From assembly GCA_002332615.1 (NCBI GenBank), contig DDAL01000024.1, forward strand, positions 1-28,411: 28,411 bases of DNA, in the 5' to 3' direction. The DNA is from Sphingobacteriaceae bacterium UBA2059 (GTDB taxonomy: Bacteria > Bacteroidota > Bacteroidia > Sphingobacteriales > Sphingobacteriaceae). The notes under the pieces were generated by a model. That model ran no database searches. It was not told the DNA's origin and saw only the letters and a list, made by a program, of their open reading frames with translations. Positions 23,095 to 28,411 of the stretch are shown one piece after another. Position 1 is the first letter of the stretch. Every line of letters starts with the position of its first letter. The translations under genes were made by a program, and so were the position numbers.

Positions 23095-24775
23095 ACAAAG
23101 GATTTTGTTTCTTCTTGCCGCACTATTGAGCGTGCTGAGTTCCTGTACAAAAAATGAGGTTGGATCGGCAGCCGGGCGGGAATATGAAGAAGGCACACCT
23201 GTGACGCTTTACTTCGAGGCACTTGCTCCTGAAATGTTAAGCACCCGCAGCGTGGCGGATGTTACCGACCTTCAGATCATGGTGTTTGATGAAAATCAGC
23301 AGTTTATCACACGGTCAAAAGCTTTTCTGGAAGATGTGCAGGTGATACCCGGCCAGCCATTGAGGGTAAGGAAGTTCAGGGTGACTCTTCCCTCAAGCTC
23401 AAAAAAGCGTTATGTTCATTTTATAGGCAATTACGACTGGACCAACTTCCCGACGAATTATGAACTGATGTATGCCAACGGCGGAACAGTGCTCCCTATG
23501 CTTGTCAGTAAGGGGCCTACCAATTACTGGGCGAGGCTTGTGTTACCACAGGGCATTTTTCCCGGCGCTTTTGGCGAGCGTGTTGATTTGTTAAGGAACA
23601 AAGCCAAAATAAGCGTTAACAATATCCGCCCTGCAGAGTTCCGGCTGGATGGTTTTACGGTGTATCATTGCCCGGATAAAGGAAATACTATTGTTTTTAA
23701 GTTTGATCCTGCTACGCTGACCTATACCTTTCCGGAAGGTATAATCTCGGAGCCTGCCGGAATTGGCGTTCTTCCTCCCCCTGCTGTTGCGCCCTATCCG
23801 GACGGGATACAGCTTTTTGAGCGCGATCAGCAAAATTCTCCTGCCAGCGAAAAGATATTTGTTATTGTAAAAGGCTCTTATAAAGGTGCCAGGGTGGGGT
23901 ATTACAAGTTTGATCTGCTTAAGAAAGAAACTGTTGGCGGCATTACTACAGAGAAATTGTATGACATTATGCGTAATACTCATTACGCGCTAAATGTTGC
24001 CATTATCAACACTGGCAAGGCAACCCAGGCTGAGGCGGCAAGTGGTCCGGCTGATAATAATATGCTTTCTTCGATCGAGCTTACTGATTATCCGGGCATT
24101 TCTGATGGTATAGCTTCTTTAGAAGTAGATAAGGTAGGAGAGGTGTATGTAAATCCGGGCATTTTCAGGGTACAGGTCACTTATAATCCGGATATCCGAA
24201 ACCCCTCCGGAGCCGATAACTCGGCCGTGACTGCAACCTTGCTTGATCCTTCTGGCAGACCTGTTGTTTCCGATTCCTATGTGTACAACTTTAACTATAA
24301 CAAGCAGACCGGGATGCTGGAAGTGCAGATTGTCAATCTTCCGACAGGGACGAACCGGCTGGAATATACCATACACCTGGAGGCTAAAAGCGGAGCTTCT
24401 GTTATCACTAAGGACATTCCCCTGGTTTTGCGCCCCCCTTTTACCTTTAACGCAACCTTAACAAGCTTAAGCAGTGCGGATAACGGGGAAGTGCTTATAA
24501 GCTTCGACGTGCCTCCTGCGCTGCGTAATACCATCTTTCCCTATGAGGTGGCAATAACAACGAAGAAGCTTTACCCGAATATAGATGCGGGTAAGGATGA
24601 TAACATCATCTTGAAAACAGGGGGCGGGACCTATAAGTATATATATAAGGTGTTGGATACGCAAAAAGGAACCAGGGTTACTCTTCATTTTAAACGGAGT
24701 GCAGCCTCGGAAACTGAAACAATTGTACTTGAGTCTAACCGGTTTGTCACACAAGTATTAGCTTTGTATCGTTAA
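23087..24775 (+). CDS. Fimbrillin-type accessory subunit lipoprotein
   Basis: The 562-residue product has a lipoprotein signal (LSVLSSC, Cys20, then TKNE) and an Arg site MLSTR54-SVAD ahead of a pilin opening VTDLQIMVFDENQQF. The first half is fimbrillin-like (VDLLRNKAKISVNNI, KIFVIVKGSYKGARVGYYKF, IMRNTHYALNVAI). From about residue 330 two Ig-like beta domains follow, the first ending NRLEYTIHLEAKSG. It has no Lcl domain. Position suggests the FimE or Mfa5 class, an accessory subunit needed for tip assembly. The ATG at 23087 (MNRQRILFLL) is chosen over one 21 bases upstream because it starts right at the signal. It begins 8 bp before the previous stop, and the thioredoxin-like gene starts 5 bp after it. 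Confidence 0.78.
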   Translation: MNRQRILFLLAALLSVLSSCTKNEVGSAAGREYEEGTPVTLYFEALAPEMLSTRSVADVTDLQIMVFDENQQFITRSKAFLEDVQVIPGQPLRVRKFRVTLPSSSKKRYVHFIGNYDWTNFPTNYELMYANGGTVLPMLVSKGPTNYWARLVLPQGIFPGAFGERVDLLRNKAKISVNNIRPAEFRLDGFTVYHCPDKGNTIVFKFDPATLTYTFPEGIISEPAGIGVLPPPAVAPYPDGIQLFERDQQNSPASEKIFVIVKGSYKGARVGYYKFDLLKKETVGGITTEKLYDIMRNTHYALNVAIINTGKATQAEAASGPADNNMLSSIELTDYPGISDGIASLEVDKVGEVYVNPGIFRVQVTYNPDIRNPSGADNSAVTATLLDPSGRPVVSDSYVYNFNYNKQTGMLEVQIVNLPTGTNRLEYTIHLEAKSGASVITKDIPLVLRPPFTFNATLTSLSSADNGEVLISFDVPPALRNTIFPYEVAITTKKLYPNIDAGKDDNIILKTGGGTYKYIYKVLDTQKGTRVTLHFKRSAASETETIVLESNRFVTQVLALYR

Positions 24776-24780
24776 ACGAT

Positions 24781-25725
24781 ATGAAATTTACTAAGAGTGT
24801 CTTTTTTACAGGCGCGATTTTGGTGTGCCTGCTTATTGCCTGCAAACAGGGAGGTGCCGGGAAAACTTCTACAGAGCATGTTCTACAGGATTCGTCTCTT
24901 TTGCCTGCACTTCCCGAGGTGCCTGATTCTCTGGCTGAGCCTAAAGAGCGGGCTGCCTATATAACTGCTCATTACTGGAATTCTTTTACGTTTGGGGATA
25001 CATCTATCCGTTATTCGAACGATTTACTGGAGCAGAAGCTGGCTGACTTCCTCGGCATTGCGCGCCTGGCGCCTCCTGCTGTGGCTGCGGGCAGTATACG
25101 TTCCATGCTCAAAAAAGCCGGATCGGATAAGAATATTTCTAAAGAGTTTTATACGTTGTATGAGAAATACCTTTATGACCCGAACTCGCCCATGCGGAAT
25201 GAGGACTTGTACATTGCTGTGGCAGAGCAGATGTTAAAGTCGGATGTTCTGACTGCCGATGAGAAGGTGCGGCCCTTGCACCAGTTGAAGATGGCCCGGC
25301 GAAACCGTACGAACACCCTGGCAGTTAACTTTAAATTCAGGCGTGCTGATGGTATACCGCAAAGCATGCATGCTGTTAAGAGCGAGTATCTGATCTTGCT
25401 CTTTTATGATCCGCTTTGCCATAGCTGCCAGGCAGTGATGGCCGAAATGCGTGGGTCGGATGTGTTGAACAAAGGCCTTGCTTCAGGGCGTATAAAGCTG
25501 CTGGCTGTTTATCCTGATGAGGATTTGAGGGCCTGGCGTGAGCACTTGCCTTCCATGCCTGACAACTGGATTAAGGCTTATGACGGTGAACAGGCTATCA
25601 TTACCAGGAAGTTATATGATATAAGGGCCAGGCCTACCCTGTATTTACTGGACCGAAATAAGAAGGTGATTTTGAAAGATGCTCCCTTTGCTCTTATTGC
25701 AGATAGTTTGCAGCATATCAGCTGA
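24781..25725 (+). CDS. DUF5106 thioredoxin-fold lipoprotein
   Basis: The 314-residue lipoprotein (LLIAC, Cys21) has a helical DUF5106 region (about 55-180; PKERAAYITAHYWNSFTFGD is typical) and a C-terminal thioredoxin fold: YLILLFYDPLCHSC with the CxxC at 213-216, KLLAVYPDEDLRAWREHL, and the cis-proline loop ARPTLYLLD (Pro285). It is predicted to face the periplasm as a thiol-disulfide exchanger; oxidase or reductase cannot be told apart. It is the last gene of the fimbrial operon, 5 bp after the accessory subunit, so its client may be an operon product. The Lcl-domain protein (two late cysteines) and the DUF3575 protein (PCNNC) are candidates. A terminator follows at 25746. Confidence 0.85.
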   Translation: MKFTKSVFFTGAILVCLLIACKQGGAGKTSTEHVLQDSSLLPALPEVPDSLAEPKERAAYITAHYWNSFTFGDTSIRYSNDLLEQKLADFLGIARLAPPAVAAGSIRSMLKKAGSDKNISKEFYTLYEKYLYDPNSPMRNEDLYIAVAEQMLKSDVLTADEKVRPLHQLKMARRNRTNTLAVNFKFRRADGIPQSMHAVKSEYLILLFYDPLCHSCQAVMAEMRGSDVLNKGLASGRIKLLAVYPDEDLRAWREHLPSMPDNWIKAYDGEQAIITRKLYDIRARPTLYLLDRNKKVILKDAPFALIADSLQHIS

Positions 25726-25745
25726 TAAAGGGATACATAAAAAAA

Positions 25746-25772
25746 GGCCCTCCGATGGGAGAGCCGTTTTTT
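25746..25772 (+). terminator. Intrinsic terminator of the fimbrial operon
   Basis: GGCCCTCC and GGAGAGCC pair with one mismatch around a GATG loop (25746-25765), followed by GTTTTTT. It lies 20 bases after the DUF5106 stop. Confidence 0.85.
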
Positions 25773-25915
25773 ATCAACCAAACTAACTCAAAACAAAATC
25801 AATATGCAAACCAGATCATGTTATGCAGGCAAATATGATGTATAAGCCTGAGTTTAAAAATGATACAGATCATTATTAATAAATTTATTTTATTTAGGGC
25901 TTGATATTTATTGTC

Positions 25916-25923
25916 TATATTTG
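25916..25923 (+). promoter_or_regulatory. -7 box of rpsU
   Basis: TATATTTG fits TAnnTTTG exactly and lies 29 bases before the rpsU ATG. The -33 element is not clear. Confidence 0.55.
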
Positions 25924-25937
25924 CAATCCCAAATGAG

Positions 25938-25943
25938 AGGAGG
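25938..25943 (+). promoter_or_regulatory. Perfect Shine-Dalgarno of rpsU
   Basis: AGGAGG lies 9 bases before the ATG at 25953, within GAGAGGAGGT. Most genes in this window have no such site. bS21 helps mask the anti-Shine-Dalgarno in Bacteroidia ribosomes, so a strong site here allows bS21 to limit its own synthesis. Confidence 0.85.
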
Positions 25944-25952
25944 TATACGCAT

Positions 25953-26144
25953 ATGATCATTGTAAATGTTAAGGATGGAGAATCGTTGGATAAAGCACTT
26001 AAGCGCTTTAAAAAGAAATTTGAAAAAACCGGAGTATTAAGAGAACTTAGAAGCCGTCAGGCTTTCGAAAAGAAATCTGTTGCTCACCGTAATAAGATTA
26101 AGCTTGCTGTTTATAAGCAGGGAATGAATCAGGAAACCAACTAA
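25953..26144 (+). CDS. rpsU: 30S ribosomal protein bS21
   Basis: The 63-residue protein binds the 30S platform near the 3' end of 16S rRNA. MIIVNVKDGESLDKALKRFKKKFEKTGVLRELR is the standard S21 start, with the RSRQAFEKKSVAHRNKIKLAVYK basic helix after it. In Bacteroidia bS21, bS18 and bS6 together hold the anti-Shine-Dalgarno away from mRNA. The ATG at 25953 is set by the family N-terminus and by the Shine-Dalgarno at 25938-25943; an upstream in-frame extension from 25911 runs through the promoter. A hairpin overlaps its stop codon, and xerC follows 69 bp later. Confidence 0.97.
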   Translation: MIIVNVKDGESLDKALKRFKKKFEKTGVLRELRSRQAFEKKSVAHRNKIKLAVYKQGMNQETN

Positions 26145-26160
26145 TTTTTTAGTTAGTTTC
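26133..26160 (+). terminator. Hairpin over the rpsU stop codon
   Basis: GAAAC-c-AACTAA (26133-26144), loop TTTT, TTAGTT-a-GTTTC (26149-26160): an 11-bp stem with one mismatch that contains the TAA stop. It is AT-rich with no good U tract after it, so it may protect the 3' end or stall ribosomes rather than terminate transcription alone. Confidence 0.5.
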
Positions 26161-26168
26161 TTCCATAC

Positions 26169-26211
26169 AAAACTATTTGTATATTGCTATTTGTGATATA
26201 CAAATAGTTTT
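26169..26211 (+). terminator. 15-bp inverted repeat between rpsU and xerC
   Basis: AAAACTATTTGTATA (26169-26183) and TATACAAATAGTTTT (26197-26211) pair perfectly around a 13-base loop. The second arm runs into TTTTT and ends 2 bases before the xerC ATG, so it can terminate rpsU transcripts and also hide the xerC start. Confidence 0.65.
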
Positions 26212-26213
26212 TG

Positions 26214-27104
26214 ATGTTTATAGAGGAATTTAGTAATTATCTTACTTTCGAAAAGCGGTACTCTGTACACACTATAACTGCTTATATTGGTGATGTTAAA
26301 CAGTTTTTTGACTATCTCCAACTTTTCAACCCTTCGTGGACACTCAATCCCAAGGAGGTAAATCATCATCACGTGCGTCAATGGATGGTGGATCTGGTAA
26401 AAGATCATGACCCGCGCTCGGTCAATCGTAAAATATCTTCATTAAGAACTTTTTTTAGATTTTTGAACAGGGAAGGGCTTGTTGACATAAATCCCGTTGT
26501 GAAAATCACGGCTCTTAAAACAGCAAAGAACCTTCCTGAAATAGTGGACGAGAAGGGATTAAGCACTCTTCTGGATAGCGAAGATATTTTTAGTGCAGAC
26601 TTTGCAGGGTTGCGCGACCGCCTGGTCATTGAGCTGTTGTTTGGCACAGGGATGCGCCGTGCAGAGCTTGTTTCTTTAAAAACACAAGACGTTGATTTTT
26701 ATGAGCGGCAACTAAAGATAATGGGCAAACGCAGTAGAGAACGTATTGTTCCTCTGCATGTTACACTCGTTAAGCTTCTAAAGGCTTATATGCATGAGAG
26801 AAATAATTGCAACTTTTGCAACATAACTAACCGACTGATTGTAACTAATAAAGGGGATGCTGCATATGCAGGTCTTATTTATGGTATTGTGAAGAAGTAT
26901 TTATCTTACATAACTACCGTAAAGAAAAAAAGTCCGCATGTGTTAAGACATACCTTTGCAACCAGCCTGTTGAATAATGGGGCTGATTTAAACGCGACAA
27001 AAGAGTTACTGGGGCATACAAACCTCGCTGCAACCCAGATTTATACACATAATACTATTGAGAGGTTAAAGTCTGTTTACAAACAAGCCCATCCAAAGGC
27101 TTAA
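26214..27104 (+). CDS. xerC: Tyrosine recombinase XerC/XerD
   Basis: The 296-residue protein is a chromosome-dimer-resolving tyrosine recombinase. The N-terminal SAM-like core-binding domain (about 1-95: FIEEFSNYLTFEKRYSVHTITAYIGDVKQF) is followed by the catalytic domain. The catalytic residues are Arg148 in GTGMRRAEL, Lys172 in GKRSRERIVPL, His242 and Arg245 in HVLRHTFAT, His268 in LLGHTNLAATQIYTH and the nucleophile Tyr277. All are present. XerC or XerD cannot be settled from sequence alone; the place between rpsU and hpf is that of the Bacteroidota gene usually called xerC. The ATG at 26214 is chosen over a TTG directly before it. It has no Shine-Dalgarno. Confidence 0.93.
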   Translation: MFIEEFSNYLTFEKRYSVHTITAYIGDVKQFFDYLQLFNPSWTLNPKEVNHHHVRQWMVDLVKDHDPRSVNRKISSLRTFFRFLNREGLVDINPVVKITALKTAKNLPEIVDEKGLSTLLDSEDIFSADFAGLRDRLVIELLFGTGMRRAELVSLKTQDVDFYERQLKIMGKRSRERIVPLHVTLVKLLKAYMHERNNCNFCNITNRLIVTNKGDAAYAGLIYGIVKKYLSYITTVKKKSPHVLRHTFATSLLNNGADLNATKELLGHTNLAATQIYTHNTIERLKSVYKQAHPKA

Positions 27105-27107
27105 AAA

Positions 27108-27113
27108 AGGAGG
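27108..27113 (+). promoter_or_regulatory. Perfect Shine-Dalgarno of hpf
   Basis: AGGAGG lies 4 bases before the hpf ATG at 27118, a short spacing. It is the second AGGAGG placed before a gene in this window; the first is at rpsU. Confidence 0.75.
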
Positions 27114-27117
27114 AAAA

Positions 27118-27471
27118 ATGAAAATTAGTGTTCAATCTATTCGATTTGATGCAGATCAAAAATTACTTGACTTTATTGAGAAAAAAGTAGATAAGCTCGA
27201 CCAGTTCTATGATAAGATTATTAGTGCTGAAGTTTATCTACGCCTTGAGAAAAGAGAGGCAGATGAGAACAAGATAACCGAAATTAAGCTTACTATTCCC
27301 GGCGATGTATTGTTTGCCAAAGAGCAGTGTGATACGTTTGAAGAGGCAACCGACCTTGCAATTGAGTCGCTTAGAAAGCAGGTAACCAAGCACAAGGCCA
27401 AAGTGAGGCCTCATATGGGTGCCAGACGGCCTGAAGATATATCGCTGCTTGCCGAAGACGGACTGTTGTAA
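27118..27471 (+). CDS. hpf: Ribosome hibernation-promoting factor, short HPF/RaiA type
   Basis: The 117-residue protein binds the mRNA and tRNA channel of resting 30S subunits. MKISVQSIRFDADQKLLDFIEKKVDKLDQFYDKIISAEVYLRLEK is the family N-terminus (beta-alpha-beta), then EIKLTIPGDVLFAKEQCDTFEEATDLAIESLRKQVTKHKAK completes the fold. It lacks the C-terminal dimerisation domain of long HPF and has a short tail of about 20 residues. It starts 13 bp after xerC with a Shine-Dalgarno at 27108 and is followed by a strong terminator, so it ends the rpsU-xerC-hpf group. Confidence 0.92.
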   Translation: MKISVQSIRFDADQKLLDFIEKKVDKLDQFYDKIISAEVYLRLEKREADENKITEIKLTIPGDVLFAKEQCDTFEEATDLAIESLRKQVTKHKAKVRPHMGARRPEDISLLAEDGLL

Positions 27472-27487
27472 GACATAAGAAACATAG

Positions 27488-27520
27488 AAACGGCCTGGCT
27501 TTTGCCAGGCCGTTTTTTTT
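27488..27520 (+). terminator. Intrinsic terminator after hpf
   Basis: ACGGCCTGGC (27490-27499), loop TTTT, GCCAGGCCG (27504-27512) and then eight T. With A27488-27490 pairing into the T run, this is a strong intrinsic terminator. Confidence 0.93.
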
Positions 27521-27530
27521 GTAAAAAAAT

Positions 27531-27560
27531 TTTGATGGGAACGGATTTTGTGTACATTTG
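27531..27560 (+). promoter_or_regulatory. Upstream promoter (P1) of the tRNA-tuf operon
   Basis: TTTG (27531-27534), an 18-base gap and TACATTTG (27553-27560) match the Bacteroidota consensus. Its transcript would contain GTTCTTTAAAAA (27603-27614), which resembles the boxA antitermination signal. Confidence 0.7.
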
Positions 27561-27602
27561 CAATCCCTTCAAGAATGGTTTAACAGGGTGGCGAAAGCCG
27601 TA

Positions 27603-27614
27603 GTTCTTTAAAAA
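27603..27614 (+). promoter_or_regulatory. boxA-like antitermination site
   Basis: GTTCTTTAAAAA resembles the boxA consensus (GYTCTTTAANA). It lies after P1 and before P2 and follows a GGC-GAAA-GCC tetraloop hairpin (27588-27597 region). Confidence 0.4.
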
Positions 27615-27617
27615 GAG

Positions 27618-27648
27618 TTTGAATAAATAAAAAATACTACTATCTTTG
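27618..27648 (+). promoter_or_regulatory. Downstream promoter (P2) of the tRNA-tuf operon
   Basis: TTTG (27618-27621), a 19-base gap and TATCTTTG (27641-27648) are an exact Bacteroidota promoter, 34 bases before the first tRNA. Confidence 0.75.
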
Positions 27649-27681
27649 CAGGCCTTTATTTAGGTTTGTAATTAGTAATAC

Positions 27682-27757
<76 letters not shown>

Positions 27758-27838
27758 GGGGAGATACCAGAGCGGTCAAATGGGACGGACTGTAAATCCG
27801 TTGCTTCGGCTACGAAGGTTCGAATCCTTCTCTCCCCA
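27758..27838 (+). tRNA. tRNA-Tyr (anticodon GTA)
   Basis: The acceptor GGGGAGA pairs with TCTCCCC. The anticodon loop CTGTAAA reads GTA between ACGGA and TCCGT. It has the long variable arm of class II bacterial tRNA-Tyr (GCTTCGGC region) and the T loop TTCGAAT. No CCA is encoded. It directly abuts tRNA-Thr. Confidence 0.95.
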
Positions 27839-27877
27839 CTTTTTTACGTTTGCATTGAACGTATATATGGTAACCAT

Positions 27878-27950
27878 GCGGAAGTAGCTCAGTTGGTAGA
27901 GCGATAGCCTTCCAAGCTATAGGTCGCGAGTTCGAACCTCGTCTTCCGCT
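27878..27950 (+). tRNA. tRNA-Gly (anticodon TCC)
   Basis: The acceptor GCGGAAG pairs with CTTCCGC. The D arm is GCTC-AGTTGGTA-GAGC, the anticodon loop CTTCCAA reads TCC between ATAGC and GCTAT, and the T loop is TTCGAAC. The discriminator is T; no CCA is encoded. Confidence 0.95.
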
Positions 27951-27965
27951 CGTTTAGAAAGCAAC

Positions 27966-28023
27966 CGGCAGTTTGCCGTTTGCAGTTTTTTATTTAAAGA
28001 GAATTGGTTACAAAACTGCAAAC
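27966..28023 (+). repeat. Inverted repeats in the tRNA-Gly/tRNA-Thr spacer
   Basis: GTTTGCAGTTTT (27978-27989) and AAAACTGCAAAC (28012-28023) pair perfectly. A small CGGCA-gtt-TGCCG hairpin (27966-27978) shares its last base. As RNA this would fold the spacer between the two tRNAs, perhaps marking cleavage sites. Confidence 0.55.
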
Positions 28024-28031
28024 TAAAACAA

Positions 28032-28103
<72 letters not shown>

Positions 28104-28166
28104 CGGTTAAAAAGTATATTAATAGATATAGTAAATAAAAATTAACCTACTAATTAGTAATAAAAA

Positions 28167-28411
28167 ATGGCAAAAGAAAAATTTGACCGCAGTAAGCCGC
28201 ACTTAAATATCGGTACAATCGGTCACGTTGACCACGGTAAAACTACTCTTACAGCAGCTATCACTAAAGTATTATCTGATGCTGGTTTGTCTGAAGCTCG
28301 TTCATTTGATTCAATCGACTCTGCTCCTGAAGAAAAGGAAAGAGGTATCACAATCAATACATCACACGTTGAATATTCAACTGCTAACCGTCACTACGCA
28401 CACGTTGACTG
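28167..28411 (+). CDS. tuf: Elongation factor Tu (5' part, cut by window end)
   Basis: EF-Tu brings aminoacyl-tRNA to the ribosome in a GTP-dependent way. The first 81 residues are present. MAKEKFDRSKPHLNIGTIG is the usual start, GHVDHGKT (19-26) is the P-loop, and ERGITINTSHVEY contains the switch I Thr. The window ends inside the GTPase domain at VD. The ATG has no Shine-Dalgarno and is preceded by an A-rich run (AATAAAAA), the usual strong start context in Bacteroidota. It follows four tRNA genes in the same order as E. coli thrU-tyrU-glyT-thrT-tufB and is probably co-transcribed with them. Confidence 0.98.
   Translation, partial: MAKEKFDRSKPHLNIGTIGHVDHGKTTLTAAITKVLSDAGLSEARSFDSIDSAPEEKERGITINTSHVEYSTANRHYAHVD

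Noticed and set aside
23591..23983. Minus-strand frame of 130 codons inside a fimbrial gene
   Set aside because: The plus strand encodes a clear fimbrillin-type protein over the same stretch, and the antisense product has no family features.
26214..27104. The tyrosine recombinase as an integrase of a mobile element
   Set aside because: It lies in the conserved rpsU-xerC-hpf order, has Xer length and motifs, and no attachment repeats or cargo genes were seen at the tRNA cluster.

Overview
The window reads as a chromosome segment of a Bacteroidota bacterium, most likely of the Sphingobacteriaceae (Pedobacter/Mucilaginibacter-like). The reasons are a Bacteroidota-type omega subunit next to BamD, a type V (FimA/Mfa1) fimbrial locus, DUF3575 and DUF5106 proteins, the rpsU-xerC-hpf-tRNA-tuf order, -7 boxes of the TAnnTTTG type, and almost no Shine-Dalgarno sequences outside two ribosome-related genes. 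No insertion sequence, prophage, CRISPR array or rRNA gene was seen.

Positions 1-9,400 hold metabolic and envelope genes. These are a coiled-coil membrane protein, a prephenate dehydrogenase that resembles the fungal TYR1 enzyme more than usual bacterial TyrA, and an SRPBCC protein. They are followed by a compact glycolipid module: an ArnT-like GT83 membrane transferase, an ArnC/RgtE-like GT2, an LPG-synthase-TM (flippase-like) protein and, convergently, a UDP-glucuronate 4-epimerase-like enzyme. Read together they suggest a lipid-linked uronic acid (probably galacturonate) being made and moved onto an envelope glycolipid. A short-chain dehydrogenase and two small unknown lipoproteins follow.

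Positions 9,400-14,520 are a minus-strand housekeeping run in the order bamD, rpoZ, coaBC, recN, fabI: outer-membrane assembly, RNA polymerase omega, coenzyme A synthesis, DNA repair and fatty acid synthesis. bamD and rpoZ overlap by 8 bp.

Positions 14,850-25,730 hold the most distinctive region: a clostripain-like (C11) lipoprotein protease, then an apparent operon of DUF3575, Mfa1-like major fimbrillin, Mfa2/FimB-like anchor, three more fimbrillin-type lipoproteins (one with a C-terminal Lcl/DUF1566-like, lectin-type domain that makes it the best tip-adhesin candidate) and a DUF5106 thioredoxin-fold lipoprotein. The four predicted shaft and accessory subunits carry a Thr-Arg site 21-35 residues after the lipobox cysteine, the place where type V pilins are cut by an Arg-specific protease. 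The anchor lacks it. The neighbouring C11 protease is a candidate for that cut, in place of the gingipains of Porphyromonas. A strong hairpin sits between the major subunit and the anchor and probably sets subunit ratios.

Positions 25,900-28,411 are translation genes: rpsU and hpf, each with a perfect AGGAGG, xerC between them, then a tRNA-Thr/Tyr/Gly/Thr cluster driven by tandem promoters and running into tuf, which is cut by the window edge. The rpsU Shine-Dalgarno fits the known bS21 autoregulation of Bacteroidia, whose ribosomes mask the anti-Shine-Dalgarno.
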